A stretch of DNA of 64,000 nt, taken from the NCBI GenBank assembly GCA_017304685.1, contig JAFKLR010000003.1, positions 1,097,000 through 1,160,999 on the forward strand, given 5' to 3'. Source of the stretch: Sphingobacteriia bacterium (lineage in GTDB: Bacteria; Pseudomonadota; Alphaproteobacteria; Rickettsiales; 33-17). Below, piece after piece: positions 1 through 9,278 of this stretch (positions are counted from its first letter, which is position 1; each line of letters opens with the position of its first letter). A model generated the notes under the pieces. The model saw nothing but the letters and a program-made list of their open reading frames with translations. It ran no database searches and was not told the origin of the DNA. The translations under genes were made by a program, and so were the position numbers.

Positions 1-2
1 AA

Positions 3-320
3 AAATTAAATTCTATTGAAAAGTTTTTTAATAAACATGGCGCAGTTTCTACCTTTTCCGGAAGATTGATCCCAGGAGTTAGACATTTCATCTCATTCCC
101 TGCAGGCCTTGCTAAAATGAATCTTAAGAAATTCTGTCTATATACTGCCTTAGGTGGCGGCATATGGATGATTACTCTTATAGTACTTGGTTATTATATT
201 GGAGAGAATGAAGATCTTATAGCTGAATGGCTACCTATTATAACTATTTTTATTCTTTCAGTCTGCGCAATTTTTGTAGGAATTTACACAAAATTACAAA
301 CAAAAAAGAAGGATAATTAA
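3..320 (+). CDS. DedA-family membrane protein, C-terminal part
   Basis: The gene enters from the left edge, with the reading frame open from base 3, so the N-terminal part lies outside the window. The visible 105 residues carry the DedA/SNARE-associated signature: a short region before GRLIPGVR, then HFISFPAGLAKM, a tryptophan-containing membrane helix, and a last hydrophobic helix followed by a lysine-rich tail. DedA proteins are inner-membrane proteins, several of which act as undecaprenyl-phosphate or phospholipid transporters needed for envelope homeostasis; the exact substrate here cannot be told. The TTG at 66 lies inside the conserved block and is not a real start. The stop overlaps the next start by one base, so the two genes are translationally coupled. 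Confidence 0.85.
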   Translation, partial: KLNSIEKFFNKHGAVSTFSGRLIPGVRHFISFPAGLAKMNLKKFCLYTALGGGIWMITLIVLGYYIGENEDLIAEWLPIITIFILSVCAIFVGIYTKLQTKKKDN

Positions 321-1228
321 TGGATAGCAGATGGTATAATATACTTCTATTTTTAGGCAGCATATTTTTTCTATTCTTCCTTTTTGAGAATAAAATAAAT
401 AAAGGTATTAAAGTTTCGCAAGAAATTATTGATGCACCCCTTGCCCCTCCTCCTACAAAGGATATTGTTAAAGAAATTACAGGAAAGGAAGTAAATAAAG
501 ATAATTTACTTGAAAGAAAAATTGCAGGAATAGTAGCTTCTTTCGCAGAAACACCTCAAGGTAAAGATTTTTTAAGGGGGTTAATTCAACCAGTTAATCC
601 TATTAATGAACTTGAAAATAATTTTTTAGATGTGGAATTACCAAAATCAATTATTGAATATAAAATTATTGAAATAGGCTCTGTTAAAACCTCAAAATGC
701 GGAGATAAATTAGATATAATCGATTTAGATAATAATAGTTCTAAAGTGATAACTTTAGGATTAAATGAATTTCATAATCTTGACCCTATAATTGGTTTAA
801 TGAGCATTGGTGAAACACGAGAAATTTCCTTAATGTCTAAGAAATTTAAAATCAAACTTAATAAAATTATCCATGAAGTAAAAAGAGAAAAAAGCTTGCA
901 TTTTTTTATGAATAAACCTACCAACCGAATTGCATGCGGGAGAAAAGTAGTAATAGATACAGCATTAAAAGACTTTAATAATGAAAAAATATATCATTAT
1001 AGCGAAGTTAATAAAAAACCTTTAATAATAAATGTTAATAATAAAGACTTACCTACTTTTATTTTAGACCCACTTATTGCAGGTGGAATAGGAAATAAAG
1101 TATCAATTATTTTAGATAATAAGAAACTAAGTGAAGCGAAGAAATATTTTAATTTTCTATCAAACATTACTCTAAAAAACTCTGAAGTTTTTTCTTTAGA
1201 AATAGTGAGCCTGGCTTATATGGAATAG
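320..1228 (+). CDS. hypothetical single-pass membrane protein, possibly FKBP-like
   Basis: This 302-residue protein has a short N-terminal membrane anchor (about residues 7-22, NILLFLGSIFFLFFLF), a proline-rich linker (APLAPPPT) and a soluble domain. The pattern in the soluble part, with a turn-rich stretch ending GLMSIGETREISL and a similar second block near the C-terminus ending SLEIVSLAY, loosely recalls FKBP-type peptidyl-prolyl isomerase folds; this is a weak impression and not an identification. It starts on the last base of the DedA stop codon (ATGA-like overlap), indicating one operon. It probably faces the periplasm. A bidirectional terminator-like hairpin follows it. Confidence 0.7.
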   Translation: MDSRWYNILLFLGSIFFLFFLFENKINKGIKVSQEIIDAPLAPPPTKDIVKEITGKEVNKDNLLERKIAGIVASFAETPQGKDFLRGLIQPVNPINELENNFLDVELPKSIIEYKIIEIGSVKTSKCGDKLDIIDLDNNSSKVITLGLNEFHNLDPIIGLMSIGETREISLMSKKFKIKLNKIIHEVKREKSLHFFMNKPTNRIACGRKVVIDTALKDFNNEKIYHYSEVNKKPLIINVNNKDLPTFILDPLIAGGIGNKVSIILDNKKLSEAKKYFNFLSNITLKNSEVFSLEIVSLAYME

Positions 1229-1333
1229 TTTTATATATTTTTCTAAATAAATACAATTTTAGAAAATGCTGATATAACCTATATTTTAACAGATTCAAAC
1301 CTTTAGTAATTATTAATGGCGCTGCATATTATT

Positions 1334-1370
1334 AATCTTATTCCACTAAATTTTTTCGTGGAATAAGATT
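1334..1370. terminator. bidirectional hairpin terminator
   Basis: A perfect 13-bp stem (AATCTTATTCCAC paired with GTGGAATAAGATT) encloses an 11-base loop and is followed by a T-rich run. It sits between two converging genes and can end transcription from both sides. Confidence 0.85.
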
Positions 1371-1406
1371 CTTTTATTTTGAAAAACTTTAATATACACC
1401 TTTAAA

Positions 1407-2519
1407 CTATTGGAGTTCAGTTACTCCTCTATCCTCGCCTTTTCGTATAAAGACATTATTCTTAATGTCAAATATGTGCATATTATTATCAAAAACGCTT
1501 ATTTTCAATTCATTTAGATTGGTGTTACCATTTTCCAAATAACTGATTAACTGGGGAATTAAAAGAGAAAGCTCAAATCCAGAGATAATATTATTATTAA
1601 CTATTTGATTATTATTTAATCCCCTTAATATTTCCTCATAATCATTATGTTTAAATTCTGCAAATAAAATACCTTTTAAAACCTCATTATCAATTTCAGC
1701 GAATTTATCATATTGATTTGTCCCAAATATTTTTACACTTGTCATATCAACCTGCTCGCTTATAAAAGTATCTATTATATCTTTTATATACTTACCTGTA
1801 TCCAATATTAATAATGCATTTTTAGTTTTTAGTGGATCTTGGGCTTTAAGAGACTCAGCCATTGATTTAGAAGCAAAAGTTAAAGATTCATTATCGTTAT
1901 ATTTCTCAATTTTAACTATAGTAGCATCATTTATATTTACTATTTCACTTAAATGCTCAATAACCTGATCAGCCACTTTTGTCTTTGGTGATAAGATAAA
2001 TATATGCTTATAATTTTCTTGTAATAAGTTTTCTATTACAATTTCGGCATATCTTTTTGGGTGAAGGCCATAGATATAAACATTTTCTTTAGCAATTTCT
2101 TCATCATTAGAAAATGAAATAATCACCGTGTTTTTACTAATATTCTTTCTTAATTGTTCCGTATATTTACTAAAATACGGGCCATAAATAATTTTAATTT
2201 TATTGTTATTAATATAACTTATAGCTTTCTCTAACTCAGTTTCCGAATCAAAAAATTTTATATTTATATCTTTATATTCCTTATCTATTGAATGTAAGGT
2301 TTTAACCGCTTGCTTCATTCCAGTGGCTATATCCTTTCCGGTTCCATCGTGGCTACCTGTAAGAGGTAGAAGAGCAACGACAGTAAATTTGCCAACAAAT
2401 TCTTCTTCTTTCTTTATTATTACTTTTTTATTTACAGTTTTACCAAGTAAATTATCAGTATATTTACAACCCGTAAACGAAGTAAATATCCATAAAATAA
2501 TAAGACATTTTTTAAACAT
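1407..2519 (-). CDS. LpoA-like periplasmic-binding lipoprotein
   Basis: The protein has 370 residues and begins with a lipoprotein signal peptide whose lipobox ends FTGC at Cys18, so it is likely anchored in a membrane facing the periplasm. The mature part starts VVALLPLTGSHDGTG, the typical opening of the branched-chain amino-acid-binding (Peripla_BP_6) fold, and continues with IIYGPYFSKYTEQL and a second Rossmann-like lobe. In Proteobacteria this combination of lipobox and binding fold without a transporter neighbour is annotated as a penicillin-binding-protein activator (LpoA C-domain-like), which stimulates peptidoglycan synthesis. No ABC transporter genes are adjacent, which supports that reading over amino-acid uptake. 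The assignment is by fold pattern only. Confidence 0.75.
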   Translation of the reverse strand: MFKKCLIILWIFTSFTGCKYTDNLLGKTVNKKVIIKKEEEFVGKFTVVALLPLTGSHDGTGKDIATGMKQAVKTLHSIDKEYKDINIKFFDSETELEKAISYINNNKIKIIYGPYFSKYTEQLRKNISKNTVIISFSNDEEIAKENVYIYGLHPKRYAEIVIENLLQENYKHIFILSPKTKVADQVIEHLSEIVNINDATIVKIEKYNDNESLTFASKSMAESLKAQDPLKTKNALLILDTGKYIKDIIDTFISEQVDMTSVKIFGTNQYDKFAEIDNEVLKGILFAEFKHNDYEEILRGLNNNQIVNNNIISGFELSLLIPQLISYLENGNTNLNELKISVFDNNMHIFDIKNNVFIRKGEDRGVTELQ

Positions 2520-2620
2520 ATATATTTCTCAAGATTAATTTTAAAAGTGCAGAATTATAATATATTAAAAACTTATAACTTACAATCGTTGCCTTACAAC
2601 TAAAATATGTTAATATAATA

Positions 2621-2668
2621 TTAACTATTTAATGTTTTAATTAAATAGTTAAATTATTTAACTATTTA
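2621..2668. promoter_or_regulatory. triple TTAACTATTTA repeat upstream of coiled-coil gene
   Basis: TTAACTATTTAAT (2621-2633) is followed six bases later by its exact reverse complement (2640-2652), and a third direct copy of the core TTTAACTATTTA occupies 2657-2668. The array lies 14-60 bases before the start of the next gene, where an operator would be expected. It may instead only be AT-rich secondary structure. Confidence 0.5.
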
Positions 2669-2682
2669 TAATAGGTTATTAT

Positions 2683-4725
2683 ATGTCTAAAAGTAGTGAA
2701 GAAAAAGTACAAGTAGAATCTACTGGTGATAAAACTCCTAGCACTGGAAATTCAATCCCTTCATTACATATTGTTGATATATTGCCAGAACATCAAACTC
2801 AAGTTGCACAATTAAGAGGAGAAATGAGAGCTAATAACTCACTTGAAAAAGATGAAAAAATTGCACGCGAATTACAAGACAAGTTAGAAAAAGAATCTCT
2901 TAATAATAATACTAATGAACCAAAAGAAACTAAAACAAAAAAAATAAAATTAATTAAAGAGGAAAAGTCTGAAGAAGGAAGTGAAGAAAAAACAGAGAAA
3001 ATCTCACCTGATATTAAGGGTATAAAAACTTCTAATAATAACATTATTAATAATGCAAGTAACTTTGTAGGAACAGTAATAAATACTGCTGGAACTGCTG
3101 CTAGTGAAAAAAAAGAAAAAAAGAAAGTAAATAAAGAAACAAAAAAAGAAAATGAAGATGTCATCATTGATGTAAATAAAATTGATTTTGGAGATATTGG
3201 TGAAGGGTTGACTCAAACTCCCTCAACTATCGATCCATTTCGCTTTGATGATTTAAACTATCGTCAGAATAATGACAATTCTAAAGATCAAAAAAGAAAC
3301 GCTAAACGTTGTTACTCTCTTTCACAAAGACTGGAATCTGATGTTATTGGCTCTATTATGCGTTATGCTAAAAATTTTAAGTCAGAAGCCTTTATGTGGA
3401 TGAATAAATGGAGAAAAGCCGATAAAAAAATAAATCAAATAACTATTAGCAACGATAACCCATTTGATAATACAGAAAATATTGAAGAAAGATTAAATAA
3501 CAATTTATTACTTCCAAATTTAAGCCAAACTGTTATTGAAAGTAAAGAAAGAGCGGCAGAGGCTTTAAAACAATATGGTGTCATTAGTTTAAAACTTGCA
3601 AAATCTTTGAAACAAAAAAGATCTGCGAAACTTAAATTTATTGGTAATATTGCTTTAATAACTGTTTCCTTTGGTGGAAGTATTGTGATGGAAGTATATG
3701 GAGCAGGTTATCTAGCAACTAGGATTATAGCTCACACCTCTACTTTTCTTGCAACATTAGTAGGAGGACAAGGTACTCAAAACGCATACAAAGAATTAGG
3801 CAAAGCTGATAAAAGTGCTGTTGGAAATTTTTTCGATGAAGATGAAGGCTTGCCAGAAACAATTAAAGATATTTTAGATAAAAACCTTAGTAATAATAAT
3901 GCTGAAAACCGTGAAGAACAAAATATAGCTACAGCAAATGACATTGCAATAGCGGTAAAAAATAGAAAAACACGCCCTCAACTTGCAGTACCTAAATTAA
4001 AAGATATTGGTCAATGGGGCAGTACTTTTTCTATGGGGGCTACTACTTTTAGAAGTTCAAGTGATACTGTTAAAAGCGTCTATTCACCTAGACAAGACAA
4101 TATTAGTAGATTTAATGCATTAAGTAACTTTAATAATGCAAATAGATGGTTAACTACTTTTGAAATTTTGGAAATTTTAAGAGAATATAATTCTAAAATT
4201 ACTGTGCATCTATCGGCAAATCTTGCAGAATCAAACAAGTCAGAAGAAACATTAGTAAATGGTTATAAAGAGAATTCTACAGTTTTAATTATACAAACAA
4301 TTAAGGCAAATTATATTAAAGAAGAAAATTATAGAGAACTTGCAAAACCTGAAATAAACGGCCCTGTTGGAACATATTATGCAGGTATTTTATTACATAA
4401 TAAAACTATTTATTTAATTAATCCAAGAGGCGAAAAAACTGATCACACCGCAAACATTTTGAAAAGCTTTAATGAATTAAAGAAACATCTTCCAAATGTA
4501 ATAACATTAATTAAAGATAATGATAAACCGCAAGTGATTTACAATCAAGGTGCTGATAGCGGGTTTTATTTGATTCAAAATATAATGGATATTGTTGAAG
4601 GAAATTATAATGGTAAATCGGTAAGTTCATTAGCTAAAAGCGAAGATATTAGCAAAATTAGAGATAATTTTCAAAAAAACTTTGGACATATTATTAATAA
4701 CAATAGCCCAAGAAGAGAAAAGTAG
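2683..4725 (+). CDS. candidate effector; coiled-coil protein with degenerate Ulp1-like C-terminal domain
   Basis: This 680-residue protein is hydrophilic and Lys/Glu-rich in its first 170 residues, suggesting coiled coil or disorder. A hydrophobic stretch at about 312-360 could be membrane-associated. The last 180 residues have the spacing of a CE-clan (Ulp1/YopJ-type) cysteine protease: TYYAGILLHNKTIYLINPRG, then GADSGFYLIQ. The expected catalytic residues are missing: Tyr565/566 stands where the His would be, Asn follows the next strand, and Ser626 replaces the Cys of the usual DCG. If the alignment is right, the fold is retained without protease activity. The active version of this fold appears in the window at 42362-45124. 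A repeat-rich upstream region may control it. Function unknown. Confidence 0.65.
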   Translation: MSKSSEEKVQVESTGDKTPSTGNSIPSLHIVDILPEHQTQVAQLRGEMRANNSLEKDEKIARELQDKLEKESLNNNTNEPKETKTKKIKLIKEEKSEEGSEEKTEKISPDIKGIKTSNNNIINNASNFVGTVINTAGTAASEKKEKKKVNKETKKENEDVIIDVNKIDFGDIGEGLTQTPSTIDPFRFDDLNYRQNNDNSKDQKRNAKRCYSLSQRLESDVIGSIMRYAKNFKSEAFMWMNKWRKADKKINQITISNDNPFDNTENIEERLNNNLLLPNLSQTVIESKERAAEALKQYGVISLKLAKSLKQKRSAKLKFIGNIALITVSFGGSIVMEVYGAGYLATRIIAHTSTFLATLVGGQGTQNAYKELGKADKSAVGNFFDEDEGLPETIKDILDKNLSNNNAENREEQNIATANDIAIAVKNRKTRPQLAVPKLKDIGQWGSTFSMGATTFRSSSDTVKSVYSPRQDNISRFNALSNFNNANRWLTTFEILEILREYNSKITVHLSANLAESNKSEETLVNGYKENSTVLIIQTIKANYIKEENYRELAKPEINGPVGTYYAGILLHNKTIYLINPRGEKTDHTANILKSFNELKKHLPNVITLIKDNDKPQVIYNQGADSGFYLIQNIMDIVEGNYNGKSVSSLAKSEDISKIRDNFQKNFGHIINNNSPRREK

Positions 4726-4807
4726 AAAATTATATAAATTTTTAAACTATTGATATTGATTGCTTTTTTTAGATGTTATATGCTGTGGATGAATTAATGG
4801 AGAACTT

Positions 4808-7477
4808 ATGAATAAAGAACAATTTATTGATAGTTTTGATGTAAAGGGAAAAACTTATTACTATTATAATTTAAATAAAATTGCTGAAGTTTATAAAATT
4901 GATCTTAATAAACTTCCTTTCTCAATGAAGGTGTTACTTGAAAATCTTGCACGTAATTTTGATGGAATCAATGTTACTGAAAAAGATTTTATATCGATTA
5001 AAGATTGGGTTGATAATCCGAAATCAGATCGTGAAATTTCTTTTATGCCTGCAAGAGTATTGATGCAAGATTTTACTGGCGTTCCTGCAGTAGTTGATTT
5101 AGCAGCGATGAGAGATGCTGTAAAAGCATTAGGTGGTGATCCAAATAAAATCAACCCTCTTGCACCTGTTGATCTTGTAATTGATCACTCTGTACAAGTA
5201 GATATTTATGGAACAAAAGATGCGTTTGAAAAAAACGTTGAACTAGAAATGGAAAGAAACATTGAAAGATATGAGTTCTTAAAGTGGGGACAAGAAGCAT
5301 TTTCAAACTTCAAAGTAGTACCGCCTGGAACAGGTATTTGTCACCAAGTAAACTTAGAATATTTAGCGCGTGTTGTTTGGACAAAAGAAGAAAATGGTAA
5401 AACTATAGCATATCCTGATACATTATTTGGAACTGATAGCCATACAACAATGGTTAATGGTTTAGCCGTACTTGGTTGGGGTGTAGGTGGTATTGAAGCG
5501 GAAGCAGCAATGCTTGGTCAGCCTCAGTCAATGGTATTACCAGAAGTTATTGGATTCAACCTTTCTGGTTCACTTAAAGAAGGGACAACTGCAACAGATT
5601 TAGTACTTACAGTAACTCAAATGTTACGTCAAAAAGGTGTAGTAAATAAATTTGTAGAATTCTATGGTGAAGGCTTACAAAATTTATCACTTGCAGATAG
5701 AGCAACGATCGCTAACATGGCTCCTGAATATGGCGCCACTTGCGGCTTTTTCCCAATTGATAATGAAACACTAAAATACTTACATCTTTCTGGTAGAAGC
5801 GAAGAAAATATTCAATTAGTTGAAGCTTATGCTAAAAAGCAAACAATGTGGAATGAAGGTAAAAAAGACTTGAAATTCACAGATATTTTAAACTTAGATT
5901 TATCTCAAGTTGAACCAAGTCTTGCAGGACCTAAAAGACCTCAAGATCGTGTTTCATTAAGTACCGCTAAAGATTCTATATTAAAAGTTTTACCTGAACT
6001 TTCTAAAGCTGGTAACACTTCATTATCTAAAGATTATGAAGTTAAAGGACAAAATTTTAAACTTGCAAATACCGATGTAGTTATTGCAGCTATTACAAGT
6101 TGTACTAACACTTCAAATCCAAGTGTAATGATAGCAGCAGGAATTGTTGCTAAAAAAGCTAGAGCTTTGGGTATAGTTTCTAAACCTTGGGTAAAAACTT
6201 CATTAGCTCCTGGTTCAAAAGTTGTAAGTGAATATTTAGATAAAAGTGGTTTAACTCAAGATTTAGAATCTATTGGTTTTAACTTGGTTGGTTATGGTTG
6301 TACTACATGTATTGGTAACTCAGGCCCATTAAAGAAAGAAATTGAAGAAGCAATTTCAGCTAATGATGTTGTAGTTGCATCTGTATTATCAGGAAACCGT
6401 AACTTTGAAGGAAGAGTGCATCCGTTAGTTAAAGCAAACTATCTTGCGTCCCCTCCTCTTGTGGTTGCTTATGCTCTTGCAGGTACAATGAATATTGATT
6501 TATCAAAAGATATTATTGCAACAACGAGTGATGGTAAGCCAGTTTATTTAAAAGATATTTGGCCTACTAATAAGGAAATTGCAGATGTAGTAAATTCAGT
6601 AATTACACCCGAAATGTTTAAAGCAAAATACAATGATGTGTTTAGTGGTGATAAATATTGGAAAGAAATTAAAATTGCAAAAGGACTTAATTACGCTTGG
6701 AATGATAAAAGTACTTATATTCAAAATCCACCATATTTTGTTGGTATGAGTAAAAATACTAATATTATTGGCGATATTAAAGGGGCAAGATTACTTGCAT
6801 TACTTGCAGATAGTATTACAACCGATCATATTTCACCTGCAGGAAATATTTCAAAAGCTGGCCCTGCGGCAAAATATTTAAGTGACCAAGGTGTTGAGCA
6901 AAAAGACTTTAACTCATATGGCGCTCGTCGTGGGAATCATGAAGTTATGATGCGTGGAACTTTTGCGAATATTCGTATTAAAAACGAAATGCTTCCAGGT
7001 GTTGAAGGTGGACTTACAAAATATATTCCTACTCGTGACACTATGAGCATTTATGATGCAGCAATGCTTTATAAAAATGATAAAACACCTCTCGTTATTT
7101 TTGCTGGTAAAGAATATGGCACAGGTTCTTCACGTGACTGGGCTGCTAAAGGAACATTATTGTTAGGTGTAAAGGCAGTAGTTGCAGAAAGCTTTGAAAG
7201 AATTCACCGTTCAAATTTAGTTGGTATGGGTGTATTACCACTTGTATTTAAAGACGGCGAAAATAGAAAAACTCTTAACTTAACTGGTAATGAGCAAATT
7301 GATATTTTAGGCCTTTCAGGTGAAATTAAACCTAAAATGGAACTTAAACTTATCATTACTCGTGAAGATGGTTCTAAACATGAAACTTCATTGATTTGTA
7401 GAATTGATACAAAAGTTGAAGTTGAATATTTTAAAAACGGTGGAATATTACCTTACATGATAAGGAATATGATATAA
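4808..7477 (+). CDS. acnA: aconitate hydratase A
   Basis: Aconitase converts citrate to isocitrate through cis-aconitate in the TCA cycle, in the cytosol. At 889 residues it matches the usual length of bacterial AcnA/IRP1-type enzymes. The [4Fe-4S] ligands are visible: Cys432 in SCTNTSNP and Cys498 and Cys501 in GCTTCIGNSG. Other family blocks are present, including DLVIDHSVQVD, FGTDSHTTM near the N-terminal domain and KEYGTGSSRDWAAKG in the swivelling domain. The ATG is preceded by GGAGAA at a normal distance. It stands alone, followed by a strong terminator, and is a housekeeping gene in an otherwise accessory region. Confidence 0.98.
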   Translation: MNKEQFIDSFDVKGKTYYYYNLNKIAEVYKIDLNKLPFSMKVLLENLARNFDGINVTEKDFISIKDWVDNPKSDREISFMPARVLMQDFTGVPAVVDLAAMRDAVKALGGDPNKINPLAPVDLVIDHSVQVDIYGTKDAFEKNVELEMERNIERYEFLKWGQEAFSNFKVVPPGTGICHQVNLEYLARVVWTKEENGKTIAYPDTLFGTDSHTTMVNGLAVLGWGVGGIEAEAAMLGQPQSMVLPEVIGFNLSGSLKEGTTATDLVLTVTQMLRQKGVVNKFVEFYGEGLQNLSLADRATIANMAPEYGATCGFFPIDNETLKYLHLSGRSEENIQLVEAYAKKQTMWNEGKKDLKFTDILNLDLSQVEPSLAGPKRPQDRVSLSTAKDSILKVLPELSKAGNTSLSKDYEVKGQNFKLANTDVVIAAITSCTNTSNPSVMIAAGIVAKKARALGIVSKPWVKTSLAPGSKVVSEYLDKSGLTQDLESIGFNLVGYGCTTCIGNSGPLKKEIEEAISANDVVVASVLSGNRNFEGRVHPLVKANYLASPPLVVAYALAGTMNIDLSKDIIATTSDGKPVYLKDIWPTNKEIADVVNSVITPEMFKAKYNDVFSGDKYWKEIKIAKGLNYAWNDKSTYIQNPPYFVGMSKNTNIIGDIKGARLLALLADSITTDHISPAGNISKAGPAAKYLSDQGVEQKDFNSYGARRGNHEVMMRGTFANIRIKNEMLPGVEGGLTKYIPTRDTMSIYDAAMLYKNDKTPLVIFAGKEYGTGSSRDWAAKGTLLLGVKAVVAESFERIHRSNLVGMGVLPLVFKDGENRKTLNLTGNEQIDILGLSGEIKPKMELKLIITREDGSKHETSLICRIDTKVEVEYFKNGGILPYMIRNMI

Positions 7478-7502
7478 ATTTTTATATCTCACAAGTTTTA
7501 AG

Positions 7503-7540
7503 AAAAACAGGTAGAAAGTTATGATTTTCTACCTGTTTTT
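7503..7540 (+). terminator. acnA terminator hairpin
   Basis: A perfect 15-bp stem, AAAAACAGGTAGAAA paired with TTTCTACCTGTTTTT, has an eight-base loop and ends in a T-run. It lies 25 bases after the acnA stop and also faces the end of the converging LRR gene, so it can serve both strands. Confidence 0.93.
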
Positions 7541-7613
7541 ATTTGATTATTTTAGCACAAATTTAGTTAAAAAAGCTTTTGGAAATTAGATTTAAAATTT
7601 CCCTTAGTTTACT

Positions 7614-9020
7614 TTATAAATCTATAAAAAATGATCTTTTGTCTCTTTGCTTTCTTTTTTCTTCTTCTTTAGCGTACCAACTTATAATTTCGTTGATTTC
7701 AAAAGGTAAACTAATTTTGTCATTCGTGACAGGATTAGTTGCATATAAGCCTTCATTTCTATTTAATCCAAATGTAAGTTTATTTTCAATTAAACGGCTA
7801 TCAGCTTTATTTTTTAAAAACTCTATATTTCTTTGAAAGAATGGGTATAAATGAGGTGTTTTATTGTATAACTCTATAACACTTTTGTACCTTATATTTA
7901 GATTTACTAAAAATTCTTTTAAGTCATCTTGTGATAAACCACTTAAACAAAAATTAGGATGAGAAACATTTTGATTTATACGTGTTAAAATATTTAAACT
8001 AATTCTATTATTTTCTTCAATAAATGCGTGTAAATCAGGAAAAGCCTGTTGTAAAGGCTCCTCATAAGATATCTGTACCTCTAACAAATTTCTATTAGTA
8101 TCTTTATTCGCTAGAATACCTTTAGCCATTATTTTTTGAGCTCTTTTATTAAAGTTGTTATTTCTTAAATCAATTGAAACTAAACTTTTATTTTCCTTTA
8201 AAAATTGTACTATAAATTCGGCTACATCAACGCCAGCAATAAGAATGTTCATCGTCCCCAGCCAATTAGAATGTAAGTTTAAATGTCTAAGCGTATTATT
8301 ATATTTCAAACCATATAATATAGATTTTAATCCCTCAAAACTTATACAGTTTCCTGAAAGATCTAGCGTAACTAAAGTTGTATTAGTAGCTAAAGCCTTT
8401 CCAATAGCTTCAGCACCATTATCATTTATGGAATTATTAGCTAAAATAAGTTCAGTAATTTGTTTATTATCTTTAATTAATTCTGCTAATTTAAATATAT
8501 CAGCCTGACCAATAAAACGATCTGACAAACTATTACCACTATATGGTTTTAAAATTTTAGTAGTAAACTTTCTAATTTTAGTACTTAAACCAAATGTAAC
8601 TTTATCTTCAATATAATTTAAAGGTTGTCTAATTGATCCGTTCATAATTTTTTCAGAAAAGAAATTTATTGCTCCAAAAACAAACGAAAGACCATTTGAC
8701 GATTTTTCACCATAACTTTCACCTAATTTACAAGAAGTAAGGTTTAATTTTTGTACATTGTTAGTAGTTTTATTTAACGTATCGACGATATTAAAAATAC
8801 CTCTATCTTTATTAAAAATATTTTCAATTAGACTGCTTCTAACTGCTTCACTATTAAAATCATCGTTACTAGTAAAATTAATCGAAATTAAATGTGTATT
8901 AGTGTCGTTATTAAACCCACTTAAAATTATCTTAATATCTTCAAAAGAATAATTCCTGAAATTTAAATTAGTTAAAGTTGGATCATTATTTCTAATTCTA
9001 TCTCTAGTAGCATGAAGCAT
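7614..9020 (-). CDS. leucine-rich-repeat protein (ribonuclease-inhibitor type)
   Basis: The 468-residue protein contains at least five repeats of the ribonuclease-inhibitor/NLR class, for example ITELILANNSINDNGAEAIG, LVTLDLSGNCISFEGLKSI and LRHLNLHSNWLG, at about residues 190-320, with weaker repeats nearer the start. No signal peptide or membrane segment is seen. The last 120 residues have no recognised domain and end in a Lys/Arg-rich stretch. Such LRRs bind proteins and are widespread in eukaryotes and in effectors of intracellular bacteria, so a host-directed role is plausible but not shown. It runs convergently to acnA. Confidence 0.8.
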   Translation of the reverse strand: MLHATRDRIRNNDPTLTNLNFRNYSFEDIKIILSGFNNDTNTHLISINFTSNDDFNSEAVRSSLIENIFNKDRGIFNIVDTLNKTTNNVQKLNLTSCKLGESYGEKSSNGLSFVFGAINFFSEKIMNGSIRQPLNYIEDKVTFGLSTKIRKFTTKILKPYSGNSLSDRFIGQADIFKLAELIKDNKQITELILANNSINDNGAEAIGKALATNTTLVTLDLSGNCISFEGLKSILYGLKYNNTLRHLNLHSNWLGTMNILIAGVDVAEFIVQFLKENKSLVSIDLRNNNFNKRAQKIMAKGILANKDTNRNLLEVQISYEEPLQQAFPDLHAFIEENNRISLNILTRINQNVSHPNFCLSGLSQDDLKEFLVNLNIRYKSVIELYNKTPHLYPFFQRNIEFLKNKADSRLIENKLTFGLNRNEGLYATNPVTNDKISLPFEINEIISWYAKEEEKRKQRDKRSFFIDL

Positions 9021-9278
9021 TTAAAACCTCACATTAGCAATTTATTTAATAGCAATTTACTTTACAATTTATTATTAATCAAATTTTATTATTCAATTAA
9101 TATCTTTTTATATTAAATTCAGTTAAATAGTATTAAATTTTATGGAATTAAATAATATATGGCACGTATAAAAAATTATAACTTTTCTAATGTAGCTGTA
9201 TTTATCAATACTGAAAATGTCAGTAACTAAGTAATTTCATATTAATGAGATGAAATATATATCAAATTATTACTAATT

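Noticed and set aside
2799..3216. Phe/Ser-rich reading frames opposite the coiled-coil gene
   Set aside because: They are antisense shadows of a Lys/Glu-rich gene; no ribosome-binding site and no homology pattern.
4891..5154. Minus-strand frame inside acnA
   Set aside because: It lies completely within a highly conserved enzyme gene.
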